NCBI GenBank assembly: GCA_033675265.1 | Contig: JAUJYZ010001569.1 | Coordinates: 62,001-126,000, forward strand | Direction of reading: 5' to 3' | DNA length: 64,000 bases | Origin: Actinostola sp. cb2023 | Taxonomy: Eukaryota; Cnidaria; Anthozoa; Actiniaria; Actinostolidae | Part shown: positions 20,860-32,180 of the stretch, piece by piece | Position numbering within the stretch: the stretch's first letter is position 1 | Layout of the letters: each line of letters begins with the position of its first letter | Notes under the pieces: generated by a model | Told to the model about the DNA's origin: nothing | The model's input: the letters and a program-made list of their open reading frames with translations, nothing else | The model's database searches: none | Made by a program: the position numbers and the translations under genes

Positions 20860-21147
20860 TCTTCGGGATGCTTTTCCTTAGTTTCGCTTACAGGTTTCGT
20901 TGCTGATCTCTTTTTGACTGACAAACCATCCATCATTCCTGCTTGCCATGTTGTCATATGAGGCTCATAAGAGATGCCCACAGTTTGACAGTACTTCTTC
21001 ATCATTCCATCAGGGTCAAGTCAAGAAGGTAGTCTGCGTCGATCACCACGGGATTGGGGTCCAAGTGCTCTGTCACAAACGTGTACAATTCGTACAGCTG
21101 ACGAACACCCGCCTCTTCAGGGTCGAAGTAATCCCGACCCAATTGCT
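20860..21147 (-). pseudogene. Sulfotransferase-like copy 3, C-terminal fragment
   Basis: Reading the minus strand, DYFDPEEAGVRQLYELY, VVIDADYLLDL, then after a frameshift MKKYCQTVGISYEPHMTTW, then KKRSATKPVSETKEKHPEE. The last stretch matches copy 2, so copies 2 and 3 are close relatives. The piece between MMDG and KKRSATK found in copy 2 is deleted, and the N-terminal half with the cofactor loop is absent. Confidence 0.75.
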
Positions 21148-21481
21148 CATGAATTATTAATGAGGTTCATTACATTATATGTTATTAGCTGTCACCCCAA
21201 AGACACAAAATGAAACCAATTTTTGCGATGAGTCTATTTAATGACTATTTAGTTCTTTGCTGTCATTGTCACAGGGTTCCCAAATAATGTCTTTTCTCTC
21301 TTCCCGACTTTCAGTCTCACAGGCCGGCATATAAAATTATTTTCTCTTTCGTTTAAGAAAGTGCACTAGAAAAACATACATAACACGTGTGCAATGCATC
21401 ATGGCCGGGACACAAGTAGTTCTCTTGCTTAAAGTTACTATTATTTAATTATCCTGTTTTGTCGACAAATTGCTATTACAA

Positions 21482-21755
21482 CATCCTCGGGAACCCAGGG
21501 GTATATTCTGTCGCTCGTTACTCGCTCCCAGAGAAATACCCCTGGGAACGAAGTCTGTTGGAACTTGTTCCGGAAGTCACAATTCAAAATGGCGGCTGTC
21601 CTATTCAAATCAGAATATACTTGATACTGATTGGTCGACCTTTAACGAGAGTAATTTTGACTTCCGGAACAAGTTTCAACAGACTTCGTTCCCAGGGGTA
21701 TTTCTCTGGGAGCGACTAACGAGTGACAGAATATACCCCTGGGTTCCCGAGGATG
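21482..21755. mobile_element. MITE with about 105-bp inverted ends and a 9-bp target duplication
   Basis: CATCCTCGGGAACCCAGGGG starts the left arm and its reverse complement ends the right arm. Flanks are CTATTACAA (21473-21481) and CTATTAAAA (21756-21764), a 9-bp duplication with one change. Long ends plus 9-bp duplication fit Mutator-like elements. No transposase. Confidence 0.75.
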
Positions 21756-22299
21756 CTATTAAAATCACGTTGTCAAAAATGAAATATCCCATGACGGTCA
21801 AATAATACACTGCGCAACATGTTAGTCAATGCACATTTTCAAGTAATATGGAACGACTTTCTTTGACGTTGGGATCCCTGTGTTACTAATAACAAAGCAA
21901 ACTTACATGGTGAAGTCGGCGAGAAAGATTAAACCTGTTTACGCCATCTTCAATAAAAGATTATACTCCAAGAGATCACGACTTAGGTCATGTTCTCTCG
22001 TTTACTCCTAATATAGGATTTGCTAAGTTCACATATGCATAATAGTAGTTTGATTAAACGTTTTTAGGCAAAATTGTTTTGGACATTTTACCTCTGCAAC
22101 TATTCGACATTGAGTCGCCTCGTGTTCATGCAAAACACATTGCAAGCGTCGTGTTAAGGCCTGGTTCATAAGCACAAGCATTGGTCTGATACGCATGCGC
22201 AGTGCTATAGGGCCTTTGCAAGATTGCAATCACGTGGTTATTCTCTGACACTTATTGGCAAATTTATTTGATCTGATGCTATTTCTCGAAGTACAGTAC

Positions 22300-22428
22300 T
22301 TTTTATGCGTCTGTCCTCTTATTGACGATAAATTTCGTCATAACATTGTCAAAGTAGTGATCCGCATACTACTTTGACAATGTTATGACGAAATTTATCG
22401 TCAATAAGAGGACAGACGCATAAAAAAG
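22300..22428. repeat. Near-perfect palindrome, about 59-bp arms and 9-base loop
   Basis: TTTTTATGCGTCTGTCCTCT...AAAGTAGT, loop GATCCGCAT (22359-22367), then the reverse complement through 22427. A third partial copy of CTGTCCTCTTATTGA lies at about 22725, suggesting these are terminal sequences of one element (22300-22745). Confidence 0.85.
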
Positions 22429-22460
22429 TGATGTCAATTTTTTTTTTACAATAACAAAAA

Positions 22461-22667
22461 TTACTCAAACATGTTTACACACCATCTTGTATTTCCCGAT
22501 CTTACGAATTTCTTGACTATTTCGTGCAGTTCGTAGTCATTTAGTGTCGCAAAGCGAACGCTATCATTTACTTTCTGTTCGGACTCAACTTCCTCCAGTG
22601 GCAAGCATAGTTTTTCATCTGAAATTTGCTCAAGAAATTCAACTTGGAACGAAGGAAAATCGTCCAT
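22461..22667 (-). mobile_element. Coding remnant inside the palindrome-bounded element
   Basis: A 68-residue frame starting MDDFPSFQVEFLEQ and containing VRFATLNDYELHEIVKKF. From memory this resembles the N-terminal leader of cnidarian proteins that carry a DUF3504 (Crypton-type recombinase-related) domain; this is not verified. It lies between the foldback at 22300-22428 and the matching CTGTCCTCTTATTGA end near 22725. It is short and ends at a stop, so a broken or first-exon piece. Confidence 0.3.
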
Positions 22668-22745
22668 TGATGAAATTTTTCTCCATCGATCTTCAGCTTT
22701 GTACGCGCCATTTTGTTTTTATCTGTCCTCTTATTGATGATGAAA

Positions 22746-23878
22746 ATTAACCAATCAGCGCGAGAGAAATTTGTAAGTTATCGTAAAATTCTAAGCCGAC
22801 AGCGTTTTCAAAGTTTGTCTGCCATCCAGTAAAGCTGTTCCCATGGGATTATCAGCTCAGTCTATTCGGCGTTATTCAAATGTTGTTATACACCTAATTC
22901 AATTACGTTAGTCACCCTTGACTCACAAAGGTGCGACCCCAGAGAATCATGGGAGATACTGTTTACCAAGTCTTTCTACCCAAATTCCCTGACATTTTGC
23001 CAAAAAATTCGGCCATCTCATTTTGAATGTTACTTGAATTTGCTTCACCGCAATGTTCTTGTGTTTAGTGCAAGACGTTCATAAAGAATATGGCTGCAAA
23101 TAGAAACGGATCCAAAGGCGACTATTGCATCACGCTACACTCACACGCATCGCACCAACGCTTGTACTTCAGTATTTCACTAGTGTATAAGCAGGATTTA
23201 TGTACGACCCCCAGACATCGTATTTAAACTGAGCCGGGCTAGATGTCTTCTAGTACACGTGTGCATCACGTGTCCCCACATCCGGGATAAATTCTCTTGA
23301 CGCATGCGCTCAAAGATAGACAGTCTATTAAAACGAGACTGTTTGGGATATTTATGGCGCCCTTGTTAAACAAGGCTAAATACTAGAACTATACTACTGT
23401 AAACAATTATCTATAACCAATACGACGTTAGTAAGTACCTTATACAAGGTAGCTATTGGTATATGAGCCCCCTTGGCTTCTTCTCCCGTTAGTTAGACTA
23501 AGGTCCATAAAATAAAACAAAATCCGAAAGGGATGGCGCATGAATGTCATGGAGGGCATGACATGGCGCCTTAGGTGGGTGCTCTGCTGTGGATCTACCA
23601 AACGACTGAAACATTTCGTTTCCTTGTTTGTACCCAATATGAGCTCGGTGAATCCACTATGCCGCGCAGACATAACGTTTAGTCTTGAAGATCTCCCGCC
23701 ATCCACCAAATCTCAAATCATCTCATACTCATTCATGTCTACAAGCACATGACTTGTTATTATTTCACATGGAGTTTTTACTATTCTCGTTCTCCATGGA
23801 TGGGTTTACATCAAGTGTTGCCACTGGAAATGCATAAATCTTTTAGCCGTGAAAGGTGCGTTACTGGTGTAGATTGCG
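22746..23878. other. Intergenic, downstream of the nuclear receptor
   Basis: No gene seen. The 23440-23709 stretch has a frame on each strand of about equal length and no domain; I treat it as repeat debris. The 3' untranslated region of the minus-strand nuclear receptor starts below 23879. Confidence 0.4.
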
Positions 23879-26355
23879 TTACCCAAGGAGTTCAGCGACC
23901 AATGGCGGCATGTCAAGCTTTCCAAAGAATTCAAGGGTGACGTAGTTCTCGAGAGCTTTCTCGCTGAATGCACGCAGGGTTGGAAGACACAGGAGAAGCT
24001 TGCCAAGACGATTGACTTTGTCTGGGTAACGATTTATCACGTAGTCTCGCAGACACGAGGAAATCCTGGACTGCAGTTGGGATACCTTTGCTTTGTCGAT
24101 CAAATCTGGAGCATCTGAAAATTATAAGCATGACATAACAATCACCATGACAACAACACAACAACAATCACCATGACAACAAGAGCATAACATAACAATC
24201 ACCATGACAACAAGAGCATAACACAACAATCACCATGACAATAAGAGCATAACATAACAATCACCATGGCAATAAGAACATAACACAACAATCACCATGG
24301 AAATAAGAGCATAACACAACAATCACCATGGCAATAAGAGCATAACACAACAATCACCATGGAAATAAGAGCATAACACAACAATCACCATGGAAATAAG
24401 AACATAACACAACAATCACCATGGAAATAAGAACATAACACAACAATCACCATGGTAATAAGAACATAACACAACAATCACCATGGACATAAGAGCATAA
24501 CACAACAATCACCATGGAAATAAGAGCACAACACAACAATCACCATGGTAATAAGAGCATAACATAACAATCACCATGGCAATAAGAGCATAACAGAACA
24601 ATCACCATGGCAATAAGAGCATAACACAACAATCACCATGGCAATAAGAGCATAACACAACAATCACCATGGCAATAAGAACATAACACAACAATCACCA
24701 TGGCAATAAGAGCATAACAGCATCAATTACCATGGCAATCATGCTCGAGGATCCAGCGGTTTTTGACCGCGCTCCGAAGTCACCGGCCGAAACAACCCGC
24801 TGGATAAATTACCTGCTATTACGAGTTCTGTGGCGTGATACGAATCTTGATTTTGATTGGCCCTCTTTTTGAGGGTAAAAAAGAGGGCCAATCAAAACTC
24901 GACCATAATTTTCAAAGATAGCGTCCATGTTGACGGATGTTTTAAAGAAATGCATTTGCGTGATGCGATCGATCACGTACTCTAGTTTTTCCCCGGGATC
25001 GATTTCCTAAAGCCAGAACAGTTCATGGACCTTCATGGTTCTCGAAGCGTTTAATGATCGTTAAAAAAAAAGGATGATATGTATTTGCACAGCTACCGAC
25101 AGGATATGGCAAAAGCTTAATATTTTTGCTAGTGATATCCGATCCTCAGCGTTGGTAAATGTGTTGTTTGAATTGGGAGGCCAGAAACGATTTGAAGCTA
25201 CAAGTACCGCCAACTGAAAGAATACGCACCACGAGTACGGAATACAGAGTTTTCAGCGTATATATCATTATGAACAATCTGGACTTCAGTTATCACTTCA
25301 TTTTTGACATTTCTTTAGGGTCTGAAATGCGAGCTATACTAAATCCGCTTGAGAGCGTATCACGCCCCAGAACTCGTACTAGTAGGTAATTTATCCAGCG
25401 GGTTGTTTCGGCCGGTGACTTCGGAGCGCGGTCAAAAACCGCTGGATCCTCGAGCATGCATGGCAATAAGAGCATAACAGCATCAATCAGCCCAAAAAAC
25501 TATAAACAACGCAAAATAAAACCAGCTGCTTTGAGTGCGTGGGGAGGGGAGGTCAGAAAGGAATGAGAAAGAAGAGACTGGCTTAACTGGACTAAGAAGC
25601 ACCGGTAGGGGGAGGGGGAGGTCAGAAAGGAATGAGAAAGAAGAGACTCGACTTACCTGGACTAAGAAGCACCAGTGCAGACAGACAAGCAAACTCCTCG
25701 ACATCCACATTCAAATTTCTTAGCTTCCCACAAAACTCTAGTGTTGTTTCGGTTAAGTCTTCACTCCAGCCCATCTCAATACACTCCTTAGCATTACAAA
25801 TGATTGTATTACTGAACCTGAGAGAGCGAGGATCACAGGAGATTGATCTGTAGGCCATTCGAAACACGTTCAGATCCATGAACATTGTCTTGAATAAAGT
25901 GATCTGATCTTCCAAGATTATTTCTTTGAATCCAGGTACAGTTTTACCCCACATAATGACGTCATACAGCTCTCGGTACGCGCTCTGCAACAAGTGACTC
26001 ACTTCAATCAGCTTTGGTGCATTGGGTTCTGTGGCACCATCAGCTGCATCTGAGGGACTGGGTGGGTCATCAGGAATAGTCGTGATGTTTTGTGTGAGTT
26101 GCTCAACGATTTCCATGTAATCTGCCGCAGTTTCTGACTCTTCTATGAACTGCTCATCACCCTGATTCTGTGCTGCCTCATCGAGAGACGCACTCTTGTT
26201 GGTTTTGTTGGAGAGTTTTGCCTTCTTTTGCTTGTGATCTTGAAGTGATGCATGTCTGTGTCGACCACCAGGTGCACGGTCTTGTCGCACGGCTAGAACA
26301 TAACATATTTGGTTATGGTTTGGCATTGGTATTATTATTATTGGTATTATTATTA

Positions 26356-26407
<52 letters not shown>

Positions 26408-26417
26408 GGTATTATTA

Positions 26418-26451
<34 letters not shown>

Positions 26452-26464
26452 GGTATTATTATTA

Positions 26465-26504
<40 letters not shown>

Positions 26505-26536
26505 TATTATTATTATTATTATTGGTATTATTATTA

Positions 26537-26568
<32 letters not shown>

Positions 26569-27344
26569 TATTATTATTGGTATTATTATTATATTATTAT
26601 TATTGGTATTATTATATTATTATTATTGGTATTATTATGACTCACATTTACTGCATAACGAGACATATGGCTAGCGTAAACAAAAACTAGTAGTTATCGT
26701 TATGAACCCCAACATTTAGCATGTGCTTATGGAATTTTCTCAGTCGTGAGAGGGGGCGCACATTTTGTTTTCCAATATGGACTACCGTACTACTAATTAT
26801 CACTACCTCGTGGAATTAACATTAATTAACATAATTCATTAATATATTTTAAAAATCCTACCTAATTTCAGCATTCCTACTTCTTGACACTTCAGGAATC
26901 GGCAATACTGACATCGATTACGTGTGATGATATTAACCTCGCAGTTGCCATCGTTACGGCAAGCATACGCCAGTGTTTCTGCACTGTACGCTTGAAGAAA
27001 CCTTTACAACCCTCACAAGTGAACACTCCATAGTGATAACCAGTCGCTTTATCACTACACACAACGCAGAGTGGACCCAGCGATGCATCGAAGGCATTCC
27101 CGGCTGTAGCGTCGTTAGCTTCTAAAGGCTTCTCCACTTCGTTCTCTGACTTGCTTGAGTTCAGATTGAGATTACGAAATCGACATGATTCGAGATCTTC
27201 GCAACTGTCTGAACGGTTTAACTTGACATTCTGTAAGTCAGTCGGCACGTTGTTGTCGATGAAGACGTCTGAGCTTTCGCTACATGATGATGTTGTGCGA
27301 TAGTTCCTTAAGGAAGAGGTAACATTGGATGCACCGTTGTCCAT
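23879..27344 (-). CDS. Nuclear receptor, three coding exons, one-base frameshift in the DNA-binding domain
   Basis: Exons: 27344-26862, 26292-25657, 24114-23879; junction phases 1 and 1. Exon 1 encodes a Ser-rich N-terminus and the DNA-binding domain: [15 protein letters not shown]-box [14 protein letters not shown], then in a different frame [13 protein letters not shown] and [16 protein letters not shown]. One base is missing after an AAA run (plus-strand TTT at 26976-26978); with it the 15-residue spacing between zinc cysteines 4 and 5 is exact. Exon 2 continues with [14 protein letters not shown], a hinge, and the ligand-domain signature [21 protein letters not shown]. Exon 3 gives helices 9-12 and AF-2 ([10 protein letters not shown]). 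P-box EGckG with a GGR extension suggests the NR2/NR5/NR6/ERR side of the family; subfamily unresolved. The frameshift could be an assembly error, polymorphism or pseudogenisation. Confidence 0.85.
24120..24738. repeat. 31-bp minisatellite in nuclear receptor intron 2, about 19 copies
   Basis: Unit AACAATCACCATGGCAATAA + GAGCATAACAC, period 31. It was split by the inverted-repeat element at 24740-25456: CATGGCAATAAGAGCATAAC appears again at once after that element. Confidence 0.95.
24740..25456. mobile_element. Inverted-repeat element inserted in the minisatellite
   Basis: About 100-bp inverted ends start ATGCTCGAGGATCCAGCGGT and differ at only a few bases. The 500-base centre has a further hairpin (TTTTGATTGGCCCTC...GAGGGCCAATCAAAA at about 24852-24897). 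Each arm is open when read inward as [15 protein letters not shown]..., so it may derive from coding sequence. No transposase. Confidence 0.8.
25549..25676. repeat. 70-bp tandem duplication covering the donor of nuclear receptor exon 2
   Basis: GAGGTCAGAAAGGAATGAGA and GGACTAAGAAGCACC occur twice about 69 bases apart. On the minus strand the true exon end reads AGTCCAG|GTAAGT; the downstream duplicate reads AGTCCAG|TTAAGC, so its donor is dead. Confidence 0.85.
26317..26637. repeat. (ATT)n microsatellite with regular GGT interruptions, nuclear receptor intron 1
   Basis: TTATTATTA runs broken by TTGGTATTATTATATTA about every 35-70 bases, which gives a higher-order pattern. Open frames across it are artefacts. 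Confidence 0.95.
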
Positions 27345-28070
27345 TTTATATATGAGCCTTTGTTCAATGGATATCTACATTAACAAAAACAACTGTATAA
27401 GATTTATTGGGCCAATGACTCGGTTACTAAACGGCCTAACAAAAATAACAAAACAAAACAAAAACAAAAAAAAGCCTGATACTCGGGTTATAAACGGCCA
27501 GGATTTTATTTTTCGGCCAATGCAAAATGCACTCATTCTCAACACATCTTATTTATCCTCGACGCTTTCCTGCGGCAAATACTGAATTGCCACGTCTTGG
27601 CTATAAACGGTGTAAGAAAATCCGATACATTTTTTAGTGTCAGTGCTTACGACAATCTGTTATAAAAACCGCTAATTACTTTTGAATTAGTAGCCTTATT
27701 CCTGTAATCTTTCTAGCACACACTAAAGTCATTACTAGCACGGACGAAGTGCAAGCGCATTTTCACAGTCTGCGTTCCGTGGCGAGACTAAAACTGTCTG
27801 CGAAGAAAACTAATCTACAGAGAAATATATCGCCTCCTCTATACTGATACAGTCGACGTTAGTGAGAACCAGGTTCAACAGAAAATGAACGAGATAGATG
27901 CTTTTATTTACACAGGGTAGCTCTATCAGTATTTACGAAGCTGTATTAAAAAACAGTTATCAATAGAGGCTAAAGTACACAAAGGTATTGACGACGACAG
28001 CTATGGTGATGTCGACTGAGCACCTCGAACCTCAGAAACAAACATCTGCTTTACCTTAGCTATAGTACGG

Positions 28071-28071
<1 letters not shown>
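27345..28071. other. 5' flank of the nuclear receptor
   Basis: Unique A+T-rich sequence. TATATAAA lies directly before the receptor ATG, too close to be a TATA box for that start, so an upstream untranslated exon is likely. No coding sequence is seen. Confidence 0.4.
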
Positions 28072-28104
<33 letters not shown>

Positions 28105-28472
28105 TGCTATATAGGTATGTACCCCCGAATAGGGTATGGTTTTTGAACCTCCAGATCCTTAAATTGGGTACCATATTTTGCTTTATCACCAGAAAAAAAA
28201 AATGTCGATCTTTAATTTGGGTACACTTCTTTATTTTGACTAAAAAGTCCGCTTAGCGTAACAGCCAGCGTATGCACTTCTAATATTAGCGATTTCCAAA
28301 GGAATACTATTAACAATTTCCTTATAATGGGTCTATATTTCAGTGACAAATCCTTGGAAAGGGTATGAATTTTCCAATTCTCCATCCTTATATAGGGTCA
28401 GGGTTTCGACATCCCGGGGACACACCCCTATCCTAATATTCCGGGAGTACCCCCCCCCCCCCCCCCCCCCCG
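28072..28472. mobile_element. Element bounded by a G tract and a C tract, 8-bp target duplication
   Basis: G28 at 28074-28101 and C22 at 28450-28471 form the inverted ends (CCGGGGGG...CCCCCCG). AGTACGGA flanks both sides (28064-28071, 28473-28480). Inside, GGGTA-type motifs recur about every 35-60 bases. An 8-bp duplication fits hAT-like elements. No transposase. Confidence 0.75.
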
Positions 28473-28559
28473 AGTACGGAGGGGAAAAAAGACAACGTTT
28501 TCAACATTTTGGCGATTCATAGACGTACAGTCTACGCGAAACGATAGCTTTCGAAAGAA

Positions 28560-29290
28560 ATAAGCAAAAACCAGAAGTGTTTTTATTCTGCCGACTCTAA
28601 AAGATCAACCTACATTGTTGGCGATTTCGGTCATCAAAGCTGAACGGAGAGTTTCGAAAACGCTCTCCAGAGTGAAGCGATTGGAAACGCCGTCGTTTAC
28701 GTACGAGTGGGAAACCTACGGCACGAAGTTCCCGTAACGGTGAGGAATCAAAGACATTCTATTCAACCAATCACAGCGCGCAAAATCATTGCTCAACCAA
28801 TCAGAATGCTTGGATACCACACGGTACGGTCCCGTCACCGCACGAACCGTAACTACTTCCCACTCATCGTGTGGACGGGTGAGAAACGGAGCTTTTCGAA
28901 AACGCTGACGTCACTCCTTTTGAACGAACGTGACCGCTGATAGAATATCGCTGGCACAGACTAACTACGCATGCTCAATAGTTAGAAGTACTGCTTTTTC
29001 TAGCTTTATCTGTGTTTACGATCGTATCCGCCATATTGGCCGAGTAAGTTGGAAACGAGTGTGGATCGTAAACACAGATAACCATAACAACGGAATGACT
29101 GACCAATAGCCGTTCAGATATCGTTACCTAGGCAACAGGGCTCAATGAAAGCTACAACACAAAAATCGAGAAATATCTAACAAACATTAACATAAACCAT
29201 CCAGTGGTCTATCGCGAATCCTGCAATCTGATTGGTTCGCTACCAGTGGTCTATCAGCTCATAGACCCCGAGTAGATGTAAACAAACAAA
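28560..29290. other. Nested MITE debris
   Basis: Inverted pair ACGAGTGGGAA (about 28703) and TTCCCACTCAT (about 28857) resembles the MITE at 3960-4114. TCGAAAACGCT repeats near 28655 and 28895. A CAGTGGTCTATC repeat occurs at about 29202 and 29244. No gene. Confidence 0.4.
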
Positions 29291-29509
29291 ATGGCGGCTT
29301 CGTCGTCGCGTTTTGCTAATGTTTCGGAGGAGTTTCTCAACGAATTATTGATTGTTGCTTGTTTCTGTCATTTTCTACTGACCTACTGGATGGCTTATGC
29401 TAAAACAATTAAGCCGCATCTACACGAGCAAGTTTTCCTTGACAAGGAAAAATTGGCGATGTTTTTGTCGTCTAGGAAAATTTGCTCGTGTAGATTCGGC
29501 TTTAGATAG
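29291..29509 (+). mobile_element. Short coding remnant, probable 5' exon of a DNA element
   Basis: A frame starting MAASSSRFANVSEEFLNELL after AAAATGGCGGC. From memory this leader is common on cnidarian DUF3504-type proteins; not verified. The frame then runs into a MITE (29408-29504) that has replaced the rest, so it is truncated. Confidence 0.3.
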
Positions 29510-29556
29510 TCTCCCTCGCAGCGTGACGACCCTAAACACGGCTGCGAGGGAGACTA
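29408..29556. mobile_element. Two adjoining small MITEs
   Basis: First, 29408-29504: AAGCCGCATCTACACGAGCA inverted to TGCTCGTGTAGATTCGGCTT. Second, 29507-29556: TAGTCTCCCTCGCAGC, an 18-base loop, and GCTGCGAGGGAGACTA, a perfect 16-bp hairpin. Confidence 0.8.
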
Positions 29557-31110
29557 GGCTTTAGACTACTCGTTCTCGTTTTCTATGTGGATAGTCACTC
29601 GACGGTCCACTTCGAACGAAAGTCAACTGAACAATATTACAAAGTGACGAGTTTTCGTTATCTGAGAGGTTACTGGATGCTTCGAACATGAATAGACAAG
29701 TCGAATAGTGCTCAAGAGGTCAGTGAGATAGAAACCGATGCGTGAATCGTAGCACAACTTTAACAATGCACAAAAATTCTGTTGTTTTTCTGATCTGTTT
29801 TTTCGTGGTCTTAAAAAAATGAAATCATAAAGATCCTCTCCCTGACTTTCGTCGGACTGCCATGCGAAGTATCAACTCTCTCTCTATCATTGCGTGTTGA
29901 CAATCGAATTACGATTTCAAGGGCCACTGAGTTGCTAAATTGGGCGTATGGCATGCATGTGAGACAGTTATCCGAGAAACTACAGACGTGACCCAAAATA
30001 GAACGAATACAGCTAAAAAAAAAACACCCCGATATCTTGAATGCTGATCATGTTTCTCTATACACGAGATTTATGGAATCATTTTTTGACATATCAAAAT
30101 CTCTCGACTTGCTTTGGCGCCAAATACCCCACCGGAACAATATCACGAGAAAACCTCCTATAGATTGAAGTGTAGCTACACAATCTCAGATCACTTTATA
30201 CACAACGAGTAGATATGATCTGACCCAGTGTAAAATTAGATTCAATTCAATTGGGCGATTATGAAGAGCTCTTTCAAAGCCAAGTGTTCAAGCTGGTGTT
30301 AGACAAAGTTGCGGTAACATCTCCGATCAAACAACACTATATACTTCCAATCGACTGCAAACCAACAGATCCGGGGGGGACTCCCGATGGATGTAAACAT
30401 AGTAGAAAGTTTATTAGCGGCCATATCTTCGTTAGTTATTGTTCGAATAATGTTTTTTTTGTGTGTGTAAACGAAGATTTATATCTGGACGCGTGAGAGA
30501 ATTTTCCCTAGCGACATCCCGTTCAAACGCCGTCGGAGCGAGTTATACCAGGGTAGTAACTTGATTTGACATATATAAAAATAGAAAGCATGTTTTCATT
30601 ACAAAGAGGCTAAGAAATGAGACTTTCTCAAAGATCAGAATAAAAAGTGTGGTCGACTTGTGGCAAGTTTAAGAAATGAGGAAATGTCAAGATTTTACTC
30701 TACGCCCTTGGTTATTTTTTTTTTCATTTTTTCATTCTAAGTTTCCATTCCTTTCATTGTTTTGTTTAGTCATCCGTAAATTGTTCTCTTCCTTCTTTCG
30801 TTCTCTTTCTGTATTTATTTCTACATTGTATCTATATATATTACTTTCTCGTCATATCTTTTATTTTTGCTTTTTCTCTTTCCTTCTTTCGTTCTCTCTT
30901 TCTGTTCGTTCTATACATTATTTCTAGCCATTGCTTTTCCTATTTCTATATGCACATTTTGAATTTCATAAACCATAAAGTTATATTGTTATCCACCTGA
31001 CCACACATTTCGTCGTTCTTCTTTCATGTTCAAAAAATAATCTTATTTATCAAGTGTACTACTTGAACATATTCATTGCTAAGATTAAAATGGGAGTATC
31101 ATTAACTATA
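29557..31110. other. Intergenic, no supported gene
   Basis: An 81-codon frame at 30251-30496 (LFQSQVFKLVLDKVAVTS) has no family I know and no splice context. TTAGACTACTCGTTCTCGTT occurs at about 29572 and again at 31272, a dispersed repeat end. A T/C-rich stretch lies at 30710-30930. Confidence 0.4.
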
Positions 31111-31271
31111 TTGTTTTAGTACTGAGAAACCAACTAGTATACTATCACGAATTGGCTAACGTACTCACTATCTATTGAGATGAGTAGCGAAAAAGCCGGC
31201 GTTTTGAACAAAAACAAAGCGAAAATCAATAAATATTGGAATAGTATGCTAGTTGGTTTCTACTAAAACAA
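31111..31271. mobile_element. MITE, about 33-bp inverted ends
   Basis: TTGTTTTAGTACTGAGAAAC and CAACTAGTATACTAT at the left are mirrored by ATAGTATGCTAGTTGGTTTC and TACTAAAACAA at the right. No coding capacity. Confidence 0.75.
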
Positions 31272-31809
31272 TTAGACTACTCGTTCTCGTTTTCTGTGAG
31301 TTCAAATAGTCAACTCGACGCTACGCGCGTCGTTGACGGACTAAGTAGTGTAATTGTTAACTATACCGCAATGAGCCAATATATAAACGATACTGTTTTG
31401 TAAATTATACAAAACTACAATCAAATTGGAGAGCCAATACTTAAATGTCCTGGCAACGAACACTGAAACAAGTTTAAGATAGTTTATAGACCTTTGTAAG
31501 CTATCATTAACGTTAAAGTGACAAGTCCCTTGCCTCGGGTATCAGGGTGAAGTCACGTAAATTCTGATATTGCTTGAAGCAGTAACACATTCTGATCACG
31601 ATATAAATTAATGATCACGATTTAAATTAATTAATGTACTATTTTTAGAACTAACATAACATTACAATGTGACATCATGGCAGCCATGTTGGTGCCCGAT
31701 AACAAAGCATATTTCCTCATTAGCTTCTCTTGTTTGCACCTTGCTTCTTTGTACGTTAAATCTCCAGGGATTAATTTTAAATTGTATTCTTTGATGAGTG
31801 AGGTTTATA

Positions 31810-32180
31810 ATAATAATAATTATTATTAGATATTATTATTATTATTATTATTTATATATATATATTGCTTATATTATATTATCCATGAAATCATCTTTGA
31901 TGAGTGAGGTTTATTATTATATTATTAGATATTATTATTATTATTGTCATTATTATTATTATTGTTTGTATTTTAATATCATTAGTTATTGTTATTGAAC
32001 AATCCAAGCGATCATTTTAAATTTTGTTAAGGATTTTTTATCTATTTTTCTATCTCTTATATTATTATTAGGAATAAAGTTATTATGTTATTATTATTAT
32101 TAGATATTATTATTATTATTATTATTATTGTTATTATTATTACTATTGTTATTATTGTATTGTTATTGTTGTTATTATTA
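31810..32180. repeat. Clustered ATT microsatellites
   Basis: Several ATT tracts with unit-level interruptions. A direct repeat (TTTGATGAGTGAGGTTTA at about 31790 and 31894) precedes two of them. Confidence 0.8.

Noticed and set aside
24120..24738. 31-bp direct repeats resembling a CRISPR array
   Set aside because: Period equals repeat length, so there are no spacers; it is an intronic minisatellite.
26170..26690. Tyr/Ile/Leu-rich frames at 26.2-26.7 kb
   Set aside because: Translation of the (ATT)n microsatellite.
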